This document shows, piece after piece, positions 19,400 to 30,192 of a stretch of 64,000 nucleotides of DNA. Under the pieces are notes generated by a model that was given only the letters and a program-made list of their open reading frames with translations, was not told the DNA's origin and did not search any database. Both the position numbers and the translations under genes were made by a program. Position 1 is the stretch's first letter; the number at the start of each line of letters is the position of its first letter. Source of the DNA: Megaustenia siamemsis. Its lineage: Eukaryota > Mollusca > Gastropoda > Stylommatophora > Ariophantidae. The stretch covers positions 12,105,914-12,169,913 of the forward strand of contig JAVIAB010000102.1 of the NCBI GenBank assembly GCA_032433765.1, in the 5' to 3' direction.

Positions 19400-19650
19400 A
19401 CAACTACTACTGATGCAGAATTTATAGTAATATTAAACTTTTACTGATGCAGCATTTATAGTAATGTTAGACCTTTACTGATGCAGAATTTATAGTAATA
19501 TTAGACCTCTCCAGATACAGAATGTATAGTAATATTAGACCTCTCCAGATGCAGAATTTATAGTAATATTAGACCTTTCTAGATGCAGAATTTATAGTAA
19601 TATTAGACCTCAACAGATGCAGCATTTATAGTAATATTAGACCTGGAGAA
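19400..19650. repeat. 34-bp minisatellite, about 7 units
   Basis: The unit is 'gatgcagaatttatagtaat' plus 'attagacctctcca', with minor variants. Intronic. Confidence 0.93.
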
Positions 19651-19689
19651 CACTGCAAGATTTATTCTGACTAGTCTACATATATATTA

Positions 19690-20090
19690 ATGCAAGGTCA
19701 TGAAGAAGACTGTGAATTGTGCTCTGACACGAATCTTCCAAATATAAACAGACAAAGGGACGAAGATGTCCACCCAATAACTGAGTTGAGTGCAGTCAAT
19801 GACCCACAATTGACTTCGTGCGTGCGCCAGGATCAGCAAACAACAGAGCTGATCAAGACCCTGCTCCACCTCCCAGTGGTGCTCCTAGAAATAAACTATC
19901 CCATCTGACAAAATGTATAGGGATTGAAGAGTAGAGTAAAGCCACCTGGTATTCACAAATATTGTGCTAAAATTATATTGGATTGAAAGGCACAAATAAA
20001 TGACAACTCAACGCATCTACACCCACTTAACATCTTTTTAAAGGCGGATTACATTGAGGACATTCCTTTAGTAGCCATTGGAATGAACAC
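19690..20090 (+). mobile_element. Element H-like diverged copy
   Basis: It shares 'gaccctgctccacctccc', 'ggattgaaaggcacaaataa' and the 'aaaggcggat' block with the 12585-12949 element, at lower similarity. There is no coding frame worth naming. Confidence 0.5.
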
Positions 20091-20214
20091 CAGTAAGAAC
20101 GATAACAAGACTAGAAATGGTAAACAATGTGAGCTTTGTTCTTTTAATTGGCTTGCAATTTTAGTTTGACTATTATTTTACTTGTGAAGAAAAAAAACAA
20201 TGAGACAAAAAAAC

Positions 20215-20752
20215 TTAATAATGGTTTTTACCTGAAGACTAAAATGGAGAATAACAAAGTGTTAATTTTCCTGTATGGTGGAGTAACATGGACACTATAT
20301 AAGAGAACATACAAGTAAATTGAAGCCATTTAAATATAGATTTTTTTAAGAGTTGGAAGAATTGAATGGACAGTGAAGAAAACAAATAATAAAGATTGAA
20401 ACAGCAGTAAATAAAGAAAGAATGAACAATTAAATACAATTCAAACAAGACAATTCACATGCAAAATGGCACTATCATACTCTGACTGTCTCAAGCATGA
20501 CCGATCAGATCTGACACCATGCAACATATGCATTAAACTTCACCATTTGAGCATCTGTACAAATTTGCTTCTCTGATGTGTCTCCACCATAAAGTGGTAG
20601 AGGAGCCTGTGTACCCATATCCCCAGGAGCTGTTTTAGTGGTAGCAATGCCAACACAACTTTCACCATGAAGATGAAGATACGTAAAAGAGACATAAGAA
20701 AGTCTTACTTATGGAAAGTCATCTTGGAAGGAAAAATACAAGGTAAATGATT
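20215..20752 (+). mobile_element. LINE family K, plus copy, left part
   Basis: The sequence matches the reverse complement of about 13980-14250 ('ttggaagaattgaatggaca', 'aatacaattcaaacaagaca'), then the 'aagtcatcttggaaggaaaa' block. It is interrupted by element J and resumes at about 21216. Confidence 0.6.
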
Positions 20753-20786
20753 TACAAATATATGACAGACAAAGAATAAAGTCTTG

Positions 20787-21215
20787 GGACTTCCATTCAA
20801 TATGGCGGATAGGCGACAAGAACCTCTGAGGCTCTGTCTGAAAAGTGTTTGCAGTTTCCTCATATTCCGAGTCCGGCTTGATGCCGGAACCACTGAGTTT
20901 AGTGCTCTGTGCACACTGTGAGCTGTGTTTTTCATCCGTATTGTGTTTCAATGTTCTGATTGCTTACCGTGATTGAAGATATTGTATGATGAAGGACAGT
21001 TCAGCTGGGTTCACTTTCGATGCCGCTACACCTTTTGTCTTTTGGCATGTGCTGTAGCTGCTATGATAAAAGCTGCAGCTGTCATTCTTTGTTTGGATCC
21101 TTCTATGAGACGAGATGTTAATTCTACTGATTCCACTGGCATGGGCAATTTAGCAATTATGGATTTTAATTCGTTTTCAGTGATACCGAGACCTTCGATT
21201 AACTACAGCTTTACA
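20787..21215 (+). mobile_element. Dispersed repeat J, copy 1
   Basis: About 430 bp is shared with 57325-57725 in the same orientation: 'ggacttcc', 'gagtccggcttgatgccgga', 'ctgtgcacactgtgagctgt' and 'tgatgaaggacag'. It sits inside LINE K, whose sequence continues on both sides, so it is mobile or was transposed. Partial open frames occur but none resembles a family I recognise. Class unknown. Confidence 0.6.
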
Positions 21216-21345
21216 AAGAGTAAATTGGACTGACAACATGAAAAGTTGGATAAGGGGCAATAACAACGGTGTGTACCATCAAGGCTATAGACAAGGTGAA
21301 ACAATGCTCCATGGCAGTCAACCTTCAACACAGAAATGACACAAG
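21216..21345 (+). mobile_element. LINE family K, plus copy, right part
   Basis: 'attggactgacaacatgaaa' and 'accatcaaggctatagacaa' correspond to the terminal region of K as seen at 31690-31800. It continues the piece ending at 20752. Confidence 0.6.
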
Positions 21346-21442
21346 ACTAGTAGTCTTGATTTATGATTAGTTGATTTATTATTAAATTTTCACATATTCC
21401 TTTGCTGATTTGCATCCAAAATGTCTTGTATTTTCTTTCCAG

Positions 21443-21613
21443 TTTATATGGGTCTTTAGCGTTGTGACCCTGGGTCCTGTTACCTATGGAGAAAACTACT
21501 TGTATCCAACATGGGCCATTGTTGTTGGCTGGTTACTTGGCATTGCATCAGTTATACCAATTCCTATTGTTTCTGTTATTCAGATCGTTCGTGCTAATGG
21601 ATCTTTTTTGGAT
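21443..21613 (+). CDS. SLC6 transporter exon (rest of TM11 and TM12)
   Basis: Acceptor 'tttctttccag', donor 'gtaagt'. It has 57 codons with both borders on codon boundaries. The peptide 'FIWVFSVVTLGPVTYGENYL' completes TM11 and the short loop. 'YPTWAIVVGWLLGIASVIPI' and 'PIVSVIQI' form TM12. 'YP.W....GW....S...IP' is diagnostic of SLC6. Confidence 0.96.
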
Positions 21614-21788
21614 GTAAGTTGTACCTATAATTTGTGAATTGGAATGAAACAAATAAGTCACTGAAACATTTTTAATGAAAAGAAAATTATTACAAAACGT
21701 TGAAATAAAATAGTAATTTCTGTTTGATAAAATATACTTCTTGGAAAGGTTGAAGTGAACTGCTACTGTTGTAAAGTTATCAAATCAG

Positions 21789-21790
<2 letters not shown>

Positions 21791-21880
<90 letters not shown>
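21791..21880. repeat. (TA)n microsatellite
   Basis: About 45 uninterrupted TA dinucleotides, followed directly by the 3' end of a SINE1 copy. Confidence 0.98.
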
Positions 21881-21884
<4 letters not shown>

Positions 21885-22072
21885 AAGAGCTGTGATGTAT
21901 AGGAAATATGATGTTAGTGACCATAATTTTTATAGACCTTTTGCACATGATTTTTGGGTTATATGGTTGGTATTATGCCCGTACCATTTTACTTTCCCAC
22001 AAAAAAATCTGGTACCCATTTAAGGCTGGGTGAACCCAGAAGCCGTCGATCAGGATTGAACCAAACCTCTCA
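21881..22072 (-). mobile_element. SINE1, head-truncated (minus)
   Basis: 'gatgttagtgaccataattt', 'gcacatgatttttgggtta' and 'ggctgggtgaacccagaagc' are recognisable. The copy ends before the A box. Confidence 0.75.
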
Positions 22073-22124
22073 GACCAAAACATAAAGTTTCTTTAATAAA
22101 TGTACCATTCTACAGGGTACAGTA

Positions 22125-22273
22125 AGTAAAAAAGTAAAGTACCCCCGTCACGCCAAGTGTCATATAGGGAATATGGTGTTAGTGACCATAAATTTTACAG
22201 ACCTTCAGTACATGATTTTTGGGGTAATGTGGTCGGTATTACACCCGTGCCACTTTACTTTCCCAGAAAAAAA
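22125..22273 (-). mobile_element. SINE1, strongly 5'-truncated (minus)
   Basis: Only the 3' body is present. It is bounded by the 14-bp duplication 'tacagggtacagta' (22111-22124 and 22274-22287). No tRNA-like head remains, so this copy was inserted already truncated. Confidence 0.88.
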
Positions 22274-22546
22274 TACAGGGTACAGTACCAGACAGAAAAG
22301 AAAAGACAGACAGAGTAATACAAGGGAAGACAGCATAAGAGAATGGGTGTATTAACCTTCATTACATCTCAGGAAGTCGAGATTATGGAAATAATTGATT
22401 AATGAGCATAGGCCTATATTTTATTTGGTGTTAAATTGTGAATCCATCAATTTTAATGTAGTTTGTTGTAAGTTACGGATTTAATAACAAATTTGTAAAC
22501 AATTTAATTTAGCAACTTTTCACATTTATAGCATTACTTTCTTCAG

Positions 22547-22798
22547 CGTGTGAGATATTTGTGCAAGCCTGAAGACTCATGGGGGCCTGCTGTGCCTGAG
22601 AACAGAAAGCTCTATCTGGCCGATCTTGGCAGAAGCGAACTGGAAGAAGTTTGTGTATCCTTGACCGACAAGGTTGTCTCTTCAAAACGAATCAAAGCCA
22701 TTGATGAGGCATCTGTCATTTTTCTGCCAAAATCAAAGGGATTTTTTTCTAGGTCAGGGAAACAACAGAAAAATGAAAGGGCAAATGGAATCCCGTAG
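22547..22798 (+). CDS. SLC6 transporter last exon (C-terminal tail, stop)
   Basis: Acceptor 'ctttcttcag'. It has 83 codons and a TAG stop at 22796-22798. The peptide begins 'RVRYLCKPEDSWGPAVPENR', which fits the family pattern 'RL...C.P...WGPA....R' just after TM12. It continues as a hydrophilic cytosolic tail rich in Lys and Ser with no membrane segment. In related carriers this tail holds trafficking and phosphorylation sites, but none can be proven here. The exons in this window together encode about 410 residues. Confidence 0.94.
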   Translation, partial: RVRYLCKPEDSWGPAVPENRKLYLADLGRSELEEVCVSLTDKVVSSKRIKAIDEASVIFLPKSKGFFSRSGKQQKNERANGIP

Positions 22799-23330
22799 CT
22801 TGAATGATAAGAGTGATTCATCTTTGGTCATTGTGAGATCATTTATTCATTAAAGATTGGTATGCATTCTCATGAACACATCATAAGATTACCTCGTTTT
22901 AGAGGGAAGTTCTGTGGTATCATCTCATTATTTGTGAAACAAGTTGATTGCCATCAAAAAGAGGAATGCAAACATTTTTTTGTGATTTTCATGCTTTTGA
23001 TGTATTTTCCTTTTTTTTTTTGTAGCTCTTTTTGAGTGTAAGTTAATTTTTATCCCATGTTATACTTTGAGTCACAATATTTCCATATTATGATGTGACA
23101 TGTTTATTCTAAACAAATATTTGTTTTATGATTTTTCCCCCTATTCTTTAGCTATTCAAAACCTTCCTGCAAATTATCACTTGGCTTTATTTTTCATTCT
23201 CTTGGATGAGCTATACTCTCTGAGACATATTAATGTTGAGACATATTAATGTAATCTCTTTTAAGAGAGAGTAATTTTACAATTTTGTAGAAACTTGGTG
23301 CAACTGATGCAATAAAATCTGTAGATAATA
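22799..23330 (+). other. SLC6 3' UTR (inferred)
   Basis: AT-rich, repeat-free sequence directly after the stop codon, up to the first good polyadenylation signal. Its extent is inferred, since transcripts were not available. Confidence 0.55.
23311..23316 (+). promoter_or_regulatory. Candidate polyadenylation signal AATAAA
   Basis: A canonical AATAAA 513 bp after the stop, followed by T-rich sequence. Other AT-rich hexamers occur downstream, so a later site is possible. Confidence 0.5.
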
Positions 23331-23475
23331 TTTAATTGAATGAAGTGGGAAAAAAAAACCTCTAATACAGTTTGTCTTACGGCTTCCAGAAAGTAATGAT
23401 CCAGTAATCACTCTCACAAACAATGTTCAAGGAAATGTCTGGTTGTAAAGAGCTTTTTATTTGTTCTTGTTGAAC

Positions 23476-23727
23476 TTAACTCTTTCTGTATGGAAACTTT
23501 TTTTTATAAATGCAATGCAAGAAATTTAAGAGAAAAATTGTTCATGGTTTTAAGAATCAATCTACATATTTATATTTAGCTAACATATAACATATTATAT
23601 ATGAATTTTAAAATAATTGAACAAGGTATAAGATTTCATCAATACCAAGATAATAAAAGACATATAAAAAGAATATGGTTTGATAACAGTTCACACTAAT
23701 CAAATTGAGAGTGGCACGCTATGCACA
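23476..23727 (-). mobile_element. TTAA MITE, truncated inverted copy
   Basis: It starts with 'ttaactctttctgtatggaa' and shares 'catggttttaagaatcaatc', 'gaatatggtttgataacag' and 'actaatcaaattgagagtgg' with the reverse complement of 10516-10826. Similarity stops at about 23727, so the far inverted repeat is lost. Confidence 0.65.
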
Positions 23728-24040
23728 CTTATTAGCTTTACAAAGCCTTTATGAAAATTAAAAATGAAAATGTATTTAAAAAATAGACTAAATATGATAT
23801 CTCTTACGCAAAGAAAATGGTTTACAGATCAAATGTAGAAGTTCTAAAATTTTTTTAATGGCCACTAGGATTACTGCTACAGAAAATGAGAAATCTAGGA
23901 AAACATCACAGCCTCTCAGATCAATTAAGAGCTAACATCTGAATGTCAATTTCTCGCATTAACTTAGCTCAACATAAAACAAATTAACATAGTTTTTCTG
24001 AGTTTTCTACCTTTTAAAATACAATTCTCCTTATACAGTC
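23728..24040. other. AT-rich intergenic sequence
   Basis: No gene or named repeat is visible. Confidence 0.4.
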
Positions 24041-24044
24041 AGTT

Positions 24045-24605
24045 GCATTAAGAACATGAAAACTATATTCTCCTTATACACGTTGCACTTAGAACATTGA
24101 GACTATATTCTCCTTATACACAGTCAGTTGCACTTAGAACATCGAGACTATATTCTCCTTATACGCAGTCAGTTGCACTTAGAACATCAAGACTATATTC
24201 TCCATATACGCAGTCAGTTGCACTTAGAACATCAAGACTATATTCTCCATATATGCAGTCAGTTGCACTTAGAACATCGAGACTATATTCTCCTTATACG
24301 CAGTCAGTTGCACTTAGAACATCAAGACTATATTCTCCTTATACGCAGTCAGTTGCACTTAGAACATCAAGACTATATTCTCCTTATATGCAATCAGTTG
24401 CACTTAGAACATCAAGTCTATATTCTCCATATACGCAGTCAGTTGCACTTAGAACATCGAGACTATATTCTCCTTATACGCAGTCAGTTGCACTTAGAAC
24501 ATCAAGACTATATTCTCCTTATACGCAGCCAGTTGCACTTAGAACATCAAGACTATATTCTCCTTATACACAGTCAGTTGCACTTAGAACTTCAAGACTA
24601 TATTC
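24045..24605. repeat. 45-bp minisatellite, about 12 units
   Basis: The unit is 'catcaagactatattctcct' + 'tatacgcagtcagttgcact' + 'tagaa'. Because 45 is divisible by three, two plus frames stay open for about 180 codons with 15-residue periodicity ('RLYSPYTQSVALRTS'). There is no splice or start context and no recognised domain, so I treat it as non-coding. Confidence 0.95.
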
Positions 24606-24707
24606 AATATCTGGCAATGATTGCTTTAACATACATTGATGTATATTTTTGGTCATTGAATTCCATGCCTTAGATTTCTTTGCTACATATTATCTTTAAC
24701 TTGGTGA

Positions 24708-25225
24708 ATCATCATCATGTGCCATACCGGTTGGTGTAGGTGATCATGTCCCTCCACAATCTTCTATCTACAGTGCATTATATCAGTTCTGTTGTTGGCT
24801 GTTTTCCATGACACCAAGCTATCCAGTATTTTCTCTCTTTGTCGTCCGCGATCTCTCTTCCTTTTATTTTGCCAGTTGTAACCAAGTATTCCAACTTCCC
24901 TCTTCTCATGATGTGCCCGAAAAATGTTGATTGCTTCTTTCGGATGTTTTTTAAGAGCTCCCTTTTTGTGTTGGTCTTTTTAGCTATCCAGGGAACTTTC
25001 AACATTCTTCTGAGAAATCCCATCTCTGTGGCCTCTAATCGTCTTTTCATTTGTTTGTCTACTGTCCATGATTCACTTCCATAGGTCAGAATTGGTTCTA
25101 TATAACACCGATGAACTCTCTTTCTAATTTTTATTGACATAGATTTGTTGCATAAGATATTTTTCATTTTCTGAAACGCTATTTTGGCCTGAGCTATTCT
25201 GCTTTTTATTTCTGTGGTGCAAACT
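24708..25225 (-). mobile_element. LINE family D, thumb to 3' end (minus)
   Basis: The minus strand encodes 'RVHRCYIEPILTYGSESWTV', 'RLEATEMGFLRRMLKVPWIA' and 'KKQSTFFGHIMRRGKLEYLV'. The tail 'catcatcatgtgccatacc' is at the left. A small internal deletion removes the 'NEEVLKEA' segment found in the 6578 copy. Confidence 0.85.
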
Positions 25226-25570
25226 TAGTGAATAAGATAAAAATAACAATTTATTGCTTACATTTTATGTCAAGGGAATGATATTTAACCCAATTGCAAA
25301 AGAATAAAATTATTCTAAACTCTCCACTACTGTGGAGTTTTATTTTTTAACTCTTTAAATCCAAACCAACAATGCTGATAATTTGAAAGTATTATGTCTG
25401 TATATTATTAGCCTTATTAACGTGTGCTGGTGAGTTAACACCCTTTAATTGTTCTCTTTAATCACTTTTTTCTCATCCTCTTGTTTCCATTTGGGTGTCG
25501 AGGGAGATAAAAGTTCTGATAAAAGTTCTACCCTTTTGGCAGCTTCACTCTTTTCTTTGTCAGTTGATAT
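25226..25570. other. Intergenic sequence, nothing recognised
   Basis: AT-rich. A short block 'gtgtcgagggagataaaagt' resembles sequence near 19337, but no element can be defined. Confidence 0.35.
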
Positions 25571-25574
25571 TTCA

Positions 25575-26725
25575 AGCTCCACCATTTGGTAATGACTTCT
25601 AATTCCTAAGTTATTAGCTCCACCATTTGGTAATGACTTCTAATTCCTAAGTTATTAGCTCCACCATTTGGTAATGACTTCTAATTCCTAAGTTATTAGC
25701 TCCACCATTTGGTAATGACTTCTAATTCCTAAGTTATTAGCTCCACCATTTGGTAATGACTTCTAATTCCTAAGTTATTAGCTCCACCATTTGGTAATGA
25801 CTTCTAATTCCTAAGTTATTAGCTCCACCATTTGGTAATGACTTCTAATTCCTAAGTTATTAGCTCCACCATTTGGTAATGACTTCTAATTCCTAAGTTA
25901 TTAGCTCCACCATTTGGTAATGACTTCTAATTCCTAAGTTATTAGCTCCACCATTTGGTAATGACTTCTAATTCCTAAGTTATTAGCTCCACCATTTGGT
26001 AATGACTTCTAATTCCTAAGTTATTAGCTCCACCATTTGGTAATGACTTCTAATTCCTAAGTTATTAGCTCCACCATTTGGTAATGACTTCTAATTCCTA
26101 AGTTATTAGCTCCACCATTTGGTAATGACTTCTAATTCCTAAGTTATTTCAAGCTCCACTATTTGGTAATAACTTCTAATTCCTAAGTTATTTCAAGCTC
26201 CACCATTCGGTAACAACTTCTGATTCCTAAGTTATTTCAAGCTCCACCATTCGGTAACAACTTCTGATTCCTAAGTTATTTCAAGCTCCACCATTCGGTA
26301 ATGACTTCTGATTCCTAACTTATTTCAAGTTCCACCATTCGGTAACAACTTCTGATTCCTAAGTTATTTCAAGCTCCACCATTCGGTAACAACTTCTGAT
26401 TCCTAAGTTATTTCAAGCTCCACCATTCGGTAACAACTTCTGATTCCTAAGTTATTTCAAGCTCCACCATTCGGTAACAACTTCTGATTCCTAAGTTATT
26501 TCAAGCTCCACCATTCGGTAATGACTTCTGATTCCTAACATATTTCAAGTTCCACCATTTGGTAATGACTACTGATTCATAACTTATTTCAAGCTCCACC
26601 ATTCGGTAATGACTTCTGATTCCTAACTTATTTCAAGCTCCACCATTCGGTAATGACTTCTGATTCCTAACTTATTTCAAGCTCCAACATTTAGTAATGA
26701 CTCCTAACTCCTAATGACCCCAGGC
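25575..26725. repeat. Compound minisatellite, 41-bp then 44-bp units
   Basis: The left half (to about 26150) has some 13 practically identical 41-bp units 'agctccaccatttggtaatg' + 'acttctaattcctaagttatt'. The right half has about 12 units of 44 bp. These carry an extra 'tca' before 'agctcc' and the variants 'cattcggtaacaacttctga'. The left part is homogenised and the right part diverged. Confidence 0.96.
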
Positions 26726-27305
26726 TTTTCTGTAAAAGGGTTAAGGTTAATTCTATAAAAACAATGTTATAAAAAAAAATGTATATTATTTTGTTTTATT
26801 CTCTCATTATTAGCTTTACTTTGATCCCCTATAACTCGCTGCCTATTTCTATTTTTAAATAAATTTCTTACGTAATTAAAGACATATATACTGTGTAGAT
26901 ATTAATCCAAATATGTAGACACTGCCCATTCTGAAAATGTGAACTATAACTTCTTTTTGTGTGTATTAGATTAGAACATTTTACTACATCGATCAATCAC
27001 CCAATAATTGTTCTGATCTATATATATTTTAGTTTAGAAATGTCAATTGTTTCCTTGTTTTGCTACTGTTCTTGTATTGGTAGTTTTGAATTTAAAAACA
27101 TTGATCACATTTAAAATGGTATAGAAGATCTGACAATTTAAACATTTATTAAAATAATCATTTTAACAAAAAACGATACACTGTGCGATCTAGTTAATTG
27201 GGTCACCTGATAATTGAAGATAAATGGTAATAAATAAATATTATATCAATGGAAATGTCCAAGGCGAGAGACTGACTAATTTCAAGGTGTCATGTATGTT
27301 GTTAC
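26726..27305. other. AT-rich intergenic sequence
   Basis: No exon or named repeat could be identified. Confidence 0.4.
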
Positions 27306-27555
27306 AGCACTCTAAACAAAATTCAAGATCGGCACATCAACTACATGTACATGTGGACAGGCGCCCCAGATTGCTGAATACATACTTCAAGACTGCACTG
27401 AATATAGTAGACTGAGGAAAATCCATTGGCCCATAGATACAATACTACAGACAAAACTATATGGGCCACTGCAAGAATTACAAAAGATAGTAAAATTTAT
27501 ACAGGAAACGACATTGCAGATATAGAAATAATTCAGGTGAACAAAAGATAGATAG
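27306..27555 (+). mobile_element. LINE family G, 3' end, second copy
   Basis: It matches 3048-3290: 'caaaattcaagatcggcaca', 'ccccagattgctgaatacat' and the tail 'aggtgaacaaaagatagata'. A stop-containing remnant. Confidence 0.8.
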
Positions 27556-27556
27556 A

Positions 27557-27630
27557 CAGCACTCTAAAAAATCTAGAAATAATCAAATTCATAAAATTAT
27601 TTGATTATTTCTGGATTTTTCTGAGTGTTG
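27557..27630. repeat. Inverted repeat with 32-bp arms
   Basis: The left arm 'cagcactctaaaaaatctag' (27557-27588) pairs with the right arm ending 'tggatttttctgagtgttg' (27599-27630), with a loop of about 10 bases and a few mismatches. The outer end resembles the ends of the larger hairpin at 38334-38570. Confidence 0.7.
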
Positions 27631-27659
27631 TTCACCTGAAAATTGAGTGTAGCTGCTTA

Positions 27660-28035
27660 TTTGTGAAGAATCTTAAAATTGGGTGTATCTTATCTACCAT
27701 TTTATTTTGAATAGTTGGGGGCAGTCACTTTCAAGGGCTGTAATCAGATGTGTCCCAGTTAATCTATATCTGCTGCATATTAACTTTGTACTTGTTTGAT
27801 AGTAATGAATGCCATATTAATTATTATTTATTTTAGGTGTGATATACTCATTCCATTTTTGCTAGTCAAATCTACTAGTGGTGTTGTAACATCTTTAATT
27901 TCAACAAGAGACCAGTGGTATATTATTTTACTTTGTTACTTTTGTAAACAATAATGTTACGTTTATTTCATTCTTATTGAAATTTACATTTTGCTTATAT
28001 TCTTTTGACTTTTAAGTGTTGGCATTATACATATA
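27660..28035. other. AT-rich intergenic sequence
   Basis: No feature recognised. Confidence 0.35.
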
Positions 28036-28039
28036 GTAT

Positions 28040-29062
28040 ATAGAGCGAATGTTTCCCAATAGAAACTGGGGTTAAACAAGGATGTATTTTTATCGCCCTT
28101 GTTATTTGGAATTGTTATGGACTTCATAATGAAGAAATGCTGCACTGGTAATAAAGGCATCGAATGGATACAAGGAGACCATTTGGAGGACCTGGACTTT
28201 GCTGATGACATAGTTCTCATCAGCAATCAGATAAAAACGATGCAGGAAAACACAAATGAACTATCATCAATAGCCAGCAAAATTGGGCTTGAGGTCAATC
28301 ATGAAAAGACTAAAGTCATGAAAAGTTTAATTCCAACAAGTGACAAAATATACATGGAAAACAAACCAGTAGAAGAGATCGATCACTTCATCTATCTTGG
28401 AAGTCACATTGATCGAGAAGGGGATACGAGCAAAGAAATTAGAATCAGACTGGCTAAAGCAGCAATGTCTTTCAGAAGCCTTGAAAAGTTGTGGAAATCA
28501 AAACTCATTAGCACAAACACAAAACTTAGGCTATTCAAATCAAATGTACTATCAACCCTTACGTATGCGTGTGAAAGCTGGAAAACAACAAGAGATATAG
28601 AAACAAAGTTGAACGCATTCGAAAATAAATGTCTAAGGAAAATACTTGGTATAGAATGGAACGAATTCAAAACAAACGAGGAAATTAGAGAAATCGCCAA
28701 TCAACCACTAATATCTTCAGTAATAAAGAAAAGACGATGGTCATACGTTGGACATGTGATGAGAAGAGATAATAATCGAATAGCAAAGCAAGCCCTCATA
28801 TGGGAAACAACAGGTAAAAGAAAAAGAGGAAGACCCAGGGAGACACTGAGAAGAACATTGATGAGAGAGGCAAGAGCAGCAGGAATCGGCTCCCTCAATG
28901 AGATAGAACTGCTTGCACAGAACAGAGACAGATGGCGAGATTTGATAAAATATCTTTAAAAGAAAACTGCTAGAACAAAAATTCATATAGGAGAAGGTGT
29001 ATCTTGGTCTACGCCCTATGGGCCGGTTACGGCTCGAAAGGTCAATAGATAGATAGATAGAT
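28040..29062 (+). mobile_element. LINE family A, RT palm to 3' end, best copy
   Basis: RT motif B 'TGVKQGC' is encoded at about 28060-28090. A frameshift near 28095 precedes an intact 286-codon frame (28099-28959). That frame has motif C 'LEDLDFADDIVLIS', 'NHEKTKVM', 'YLGSHIDREGDTSKEIRIRL' and 'YACESWKTT'. The C-terminus is 'RRWSYVGHVMRRDNNRIAKQ' and 'GKRKRGRPRETLRR'. The 3' end is 'ggctcgaaaggtcaatagat' plus the TAGA tail. The endonuclease and early RT are missing (5' truncation). Confidence 0.92.
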
Positions 29063-29460
29063 TATACATATTCAAATGTGAGGAATTTATTGTTTGATTT
29101 TGGATCAGATGTGAAGAGCAATGTGGTCCACACCCACCTCCCTGGAAGAGAAACTGTATGGGGTAATCGATTCACTTAAACAGACAGCTGACTTCATGAG
29201 AGAGTCTGGAATCCTACTCTGATTGAGTCTTGATCGCAGAGAGAGAGAGAAAGGGGGGATCAGATGTGGAATATTGGAGAATCTGAGAAAAAGAAAGACA
29301 GTGTTGGCATTATACATATTCAAATAAGAGGAATTTATTGTTTGATTTTGGATCAGATGTGGAATGTTGGAGAGCCTGAGGAAAAAGAAGGACAGTATAC
29401 AGACAACATACTTAAGGTGTACTTAAGATCATATAATCTTCTGCCTGTTTTCAGTATTTG
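29063..29460. repeat. Repeated 50-bp flanking block and repeat Q
   Basis: The block 'gaggaatttattgtttgatt' with surrounding bases occurs at about 29064-29112 and again at 29308-29360. Between them lies repeat Q (29138-29250: 'gactcatgagagag..' type sequence ending in GA repeats), also seen inverted at 6376-6470. A local duplication around an inserted Q is a possible reading. Confidence 0.5.
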
Positions 29461-29463
29461 TAT

Positions 29464-29767
29464 AAAGGTAAAGTATGAGAAATGAATCAGCATCATGCAA
29501 GTTTTCAACCATATATGCTTGACCGCCTATCCAGAAGTGTTCAGAGACTTCTGGATAGTGTTGCTTCAAGCATCAAAACTCACGATGAGAGGCGGCATTT
29601 CTCACTTCCCAGAGTACTGCCCTGGTACCCATTTCTGCCAGCAGCTGGGTTGACCACGGGAGTATTTTTTTTCTAACCACAAGTACAATCACACTGCTTC
29701 CACCGGGAATCGGACACAGGTTGTCCTAACGTCGGTAGCCCAGTTGGGTGGTTTTCCCAACTAGGTC
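29464..29767 (-). mobile_element. SINE2 copy (minus)
   Basis: 'ggtaaagtatgagaaatg' at the left is the 3' end. 'accgcctatccagaagtgtt' and 'ttctgccagcagctgggttg' match the body, and 'gtggttttcccaacta' is the inverted 5' head. It is diverged from the other two copies. Confidence 0.75.
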
Positions 29768-29905
29768 CCAACAGGGGAGGGTAAAGTCATGTAGAAACCA
29801 AGGATTAGATTTTTGAAAACTTCCCACTGCCTGTGGTGGGATTGAACCCAGAACTTTCTTGTCCAGAGGCCAATGACATAACCTAGACTACCCAGTCTCC
29901 CTGTA
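29768..29905 (-). mobile_element. SINE-N copy (minus)
   Basis: It contains 'gattgaacccagaactttct' and 'tagactacccagtctccctg'. Read on the minus strand this is a tRNA-like head ('gggtagtctaggttatg', 'gggttcaatcccacca') followed by a short body. Confidence 0.55.
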
Positions 29906-30192
29906 TCCAGATGTGTATATATGGAAGAATAATAACTGGGGAAATATCAAGACTGTTATTTCATGTTGGTTGCTTAAAAAAAATTCTCATAATTGAGAAC
30001 TGTTTGACAGGTACAATCAGTAATCAAGAACACAAAACAGGTGCAGCCAAGAGGAAACGCAAATAGGGATGACAAGTTGTAGTTGGAGAGATCATTTAGT
30101 CAAGATCCACATACAATGTCATGGATTTGACTCTGGATAAAAGCTTTAAGAGAAACTAACTAAAGACAAACTGTTGGGAAATCAGTAGAGAT

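Noticed and set aside
20973..21233. 86-codon frame with possible membrane segment
   Set aside because: It lies in dispersed repeat J, is not conserved as an open frame in the copy at 57.5 kb, and lacks family resemblance.
25575..26725. CRISPR array (regular repeats)
   Set aside because: Units are directly adjacent with no unique spacers, and the DNA is clearly eukaryotic.
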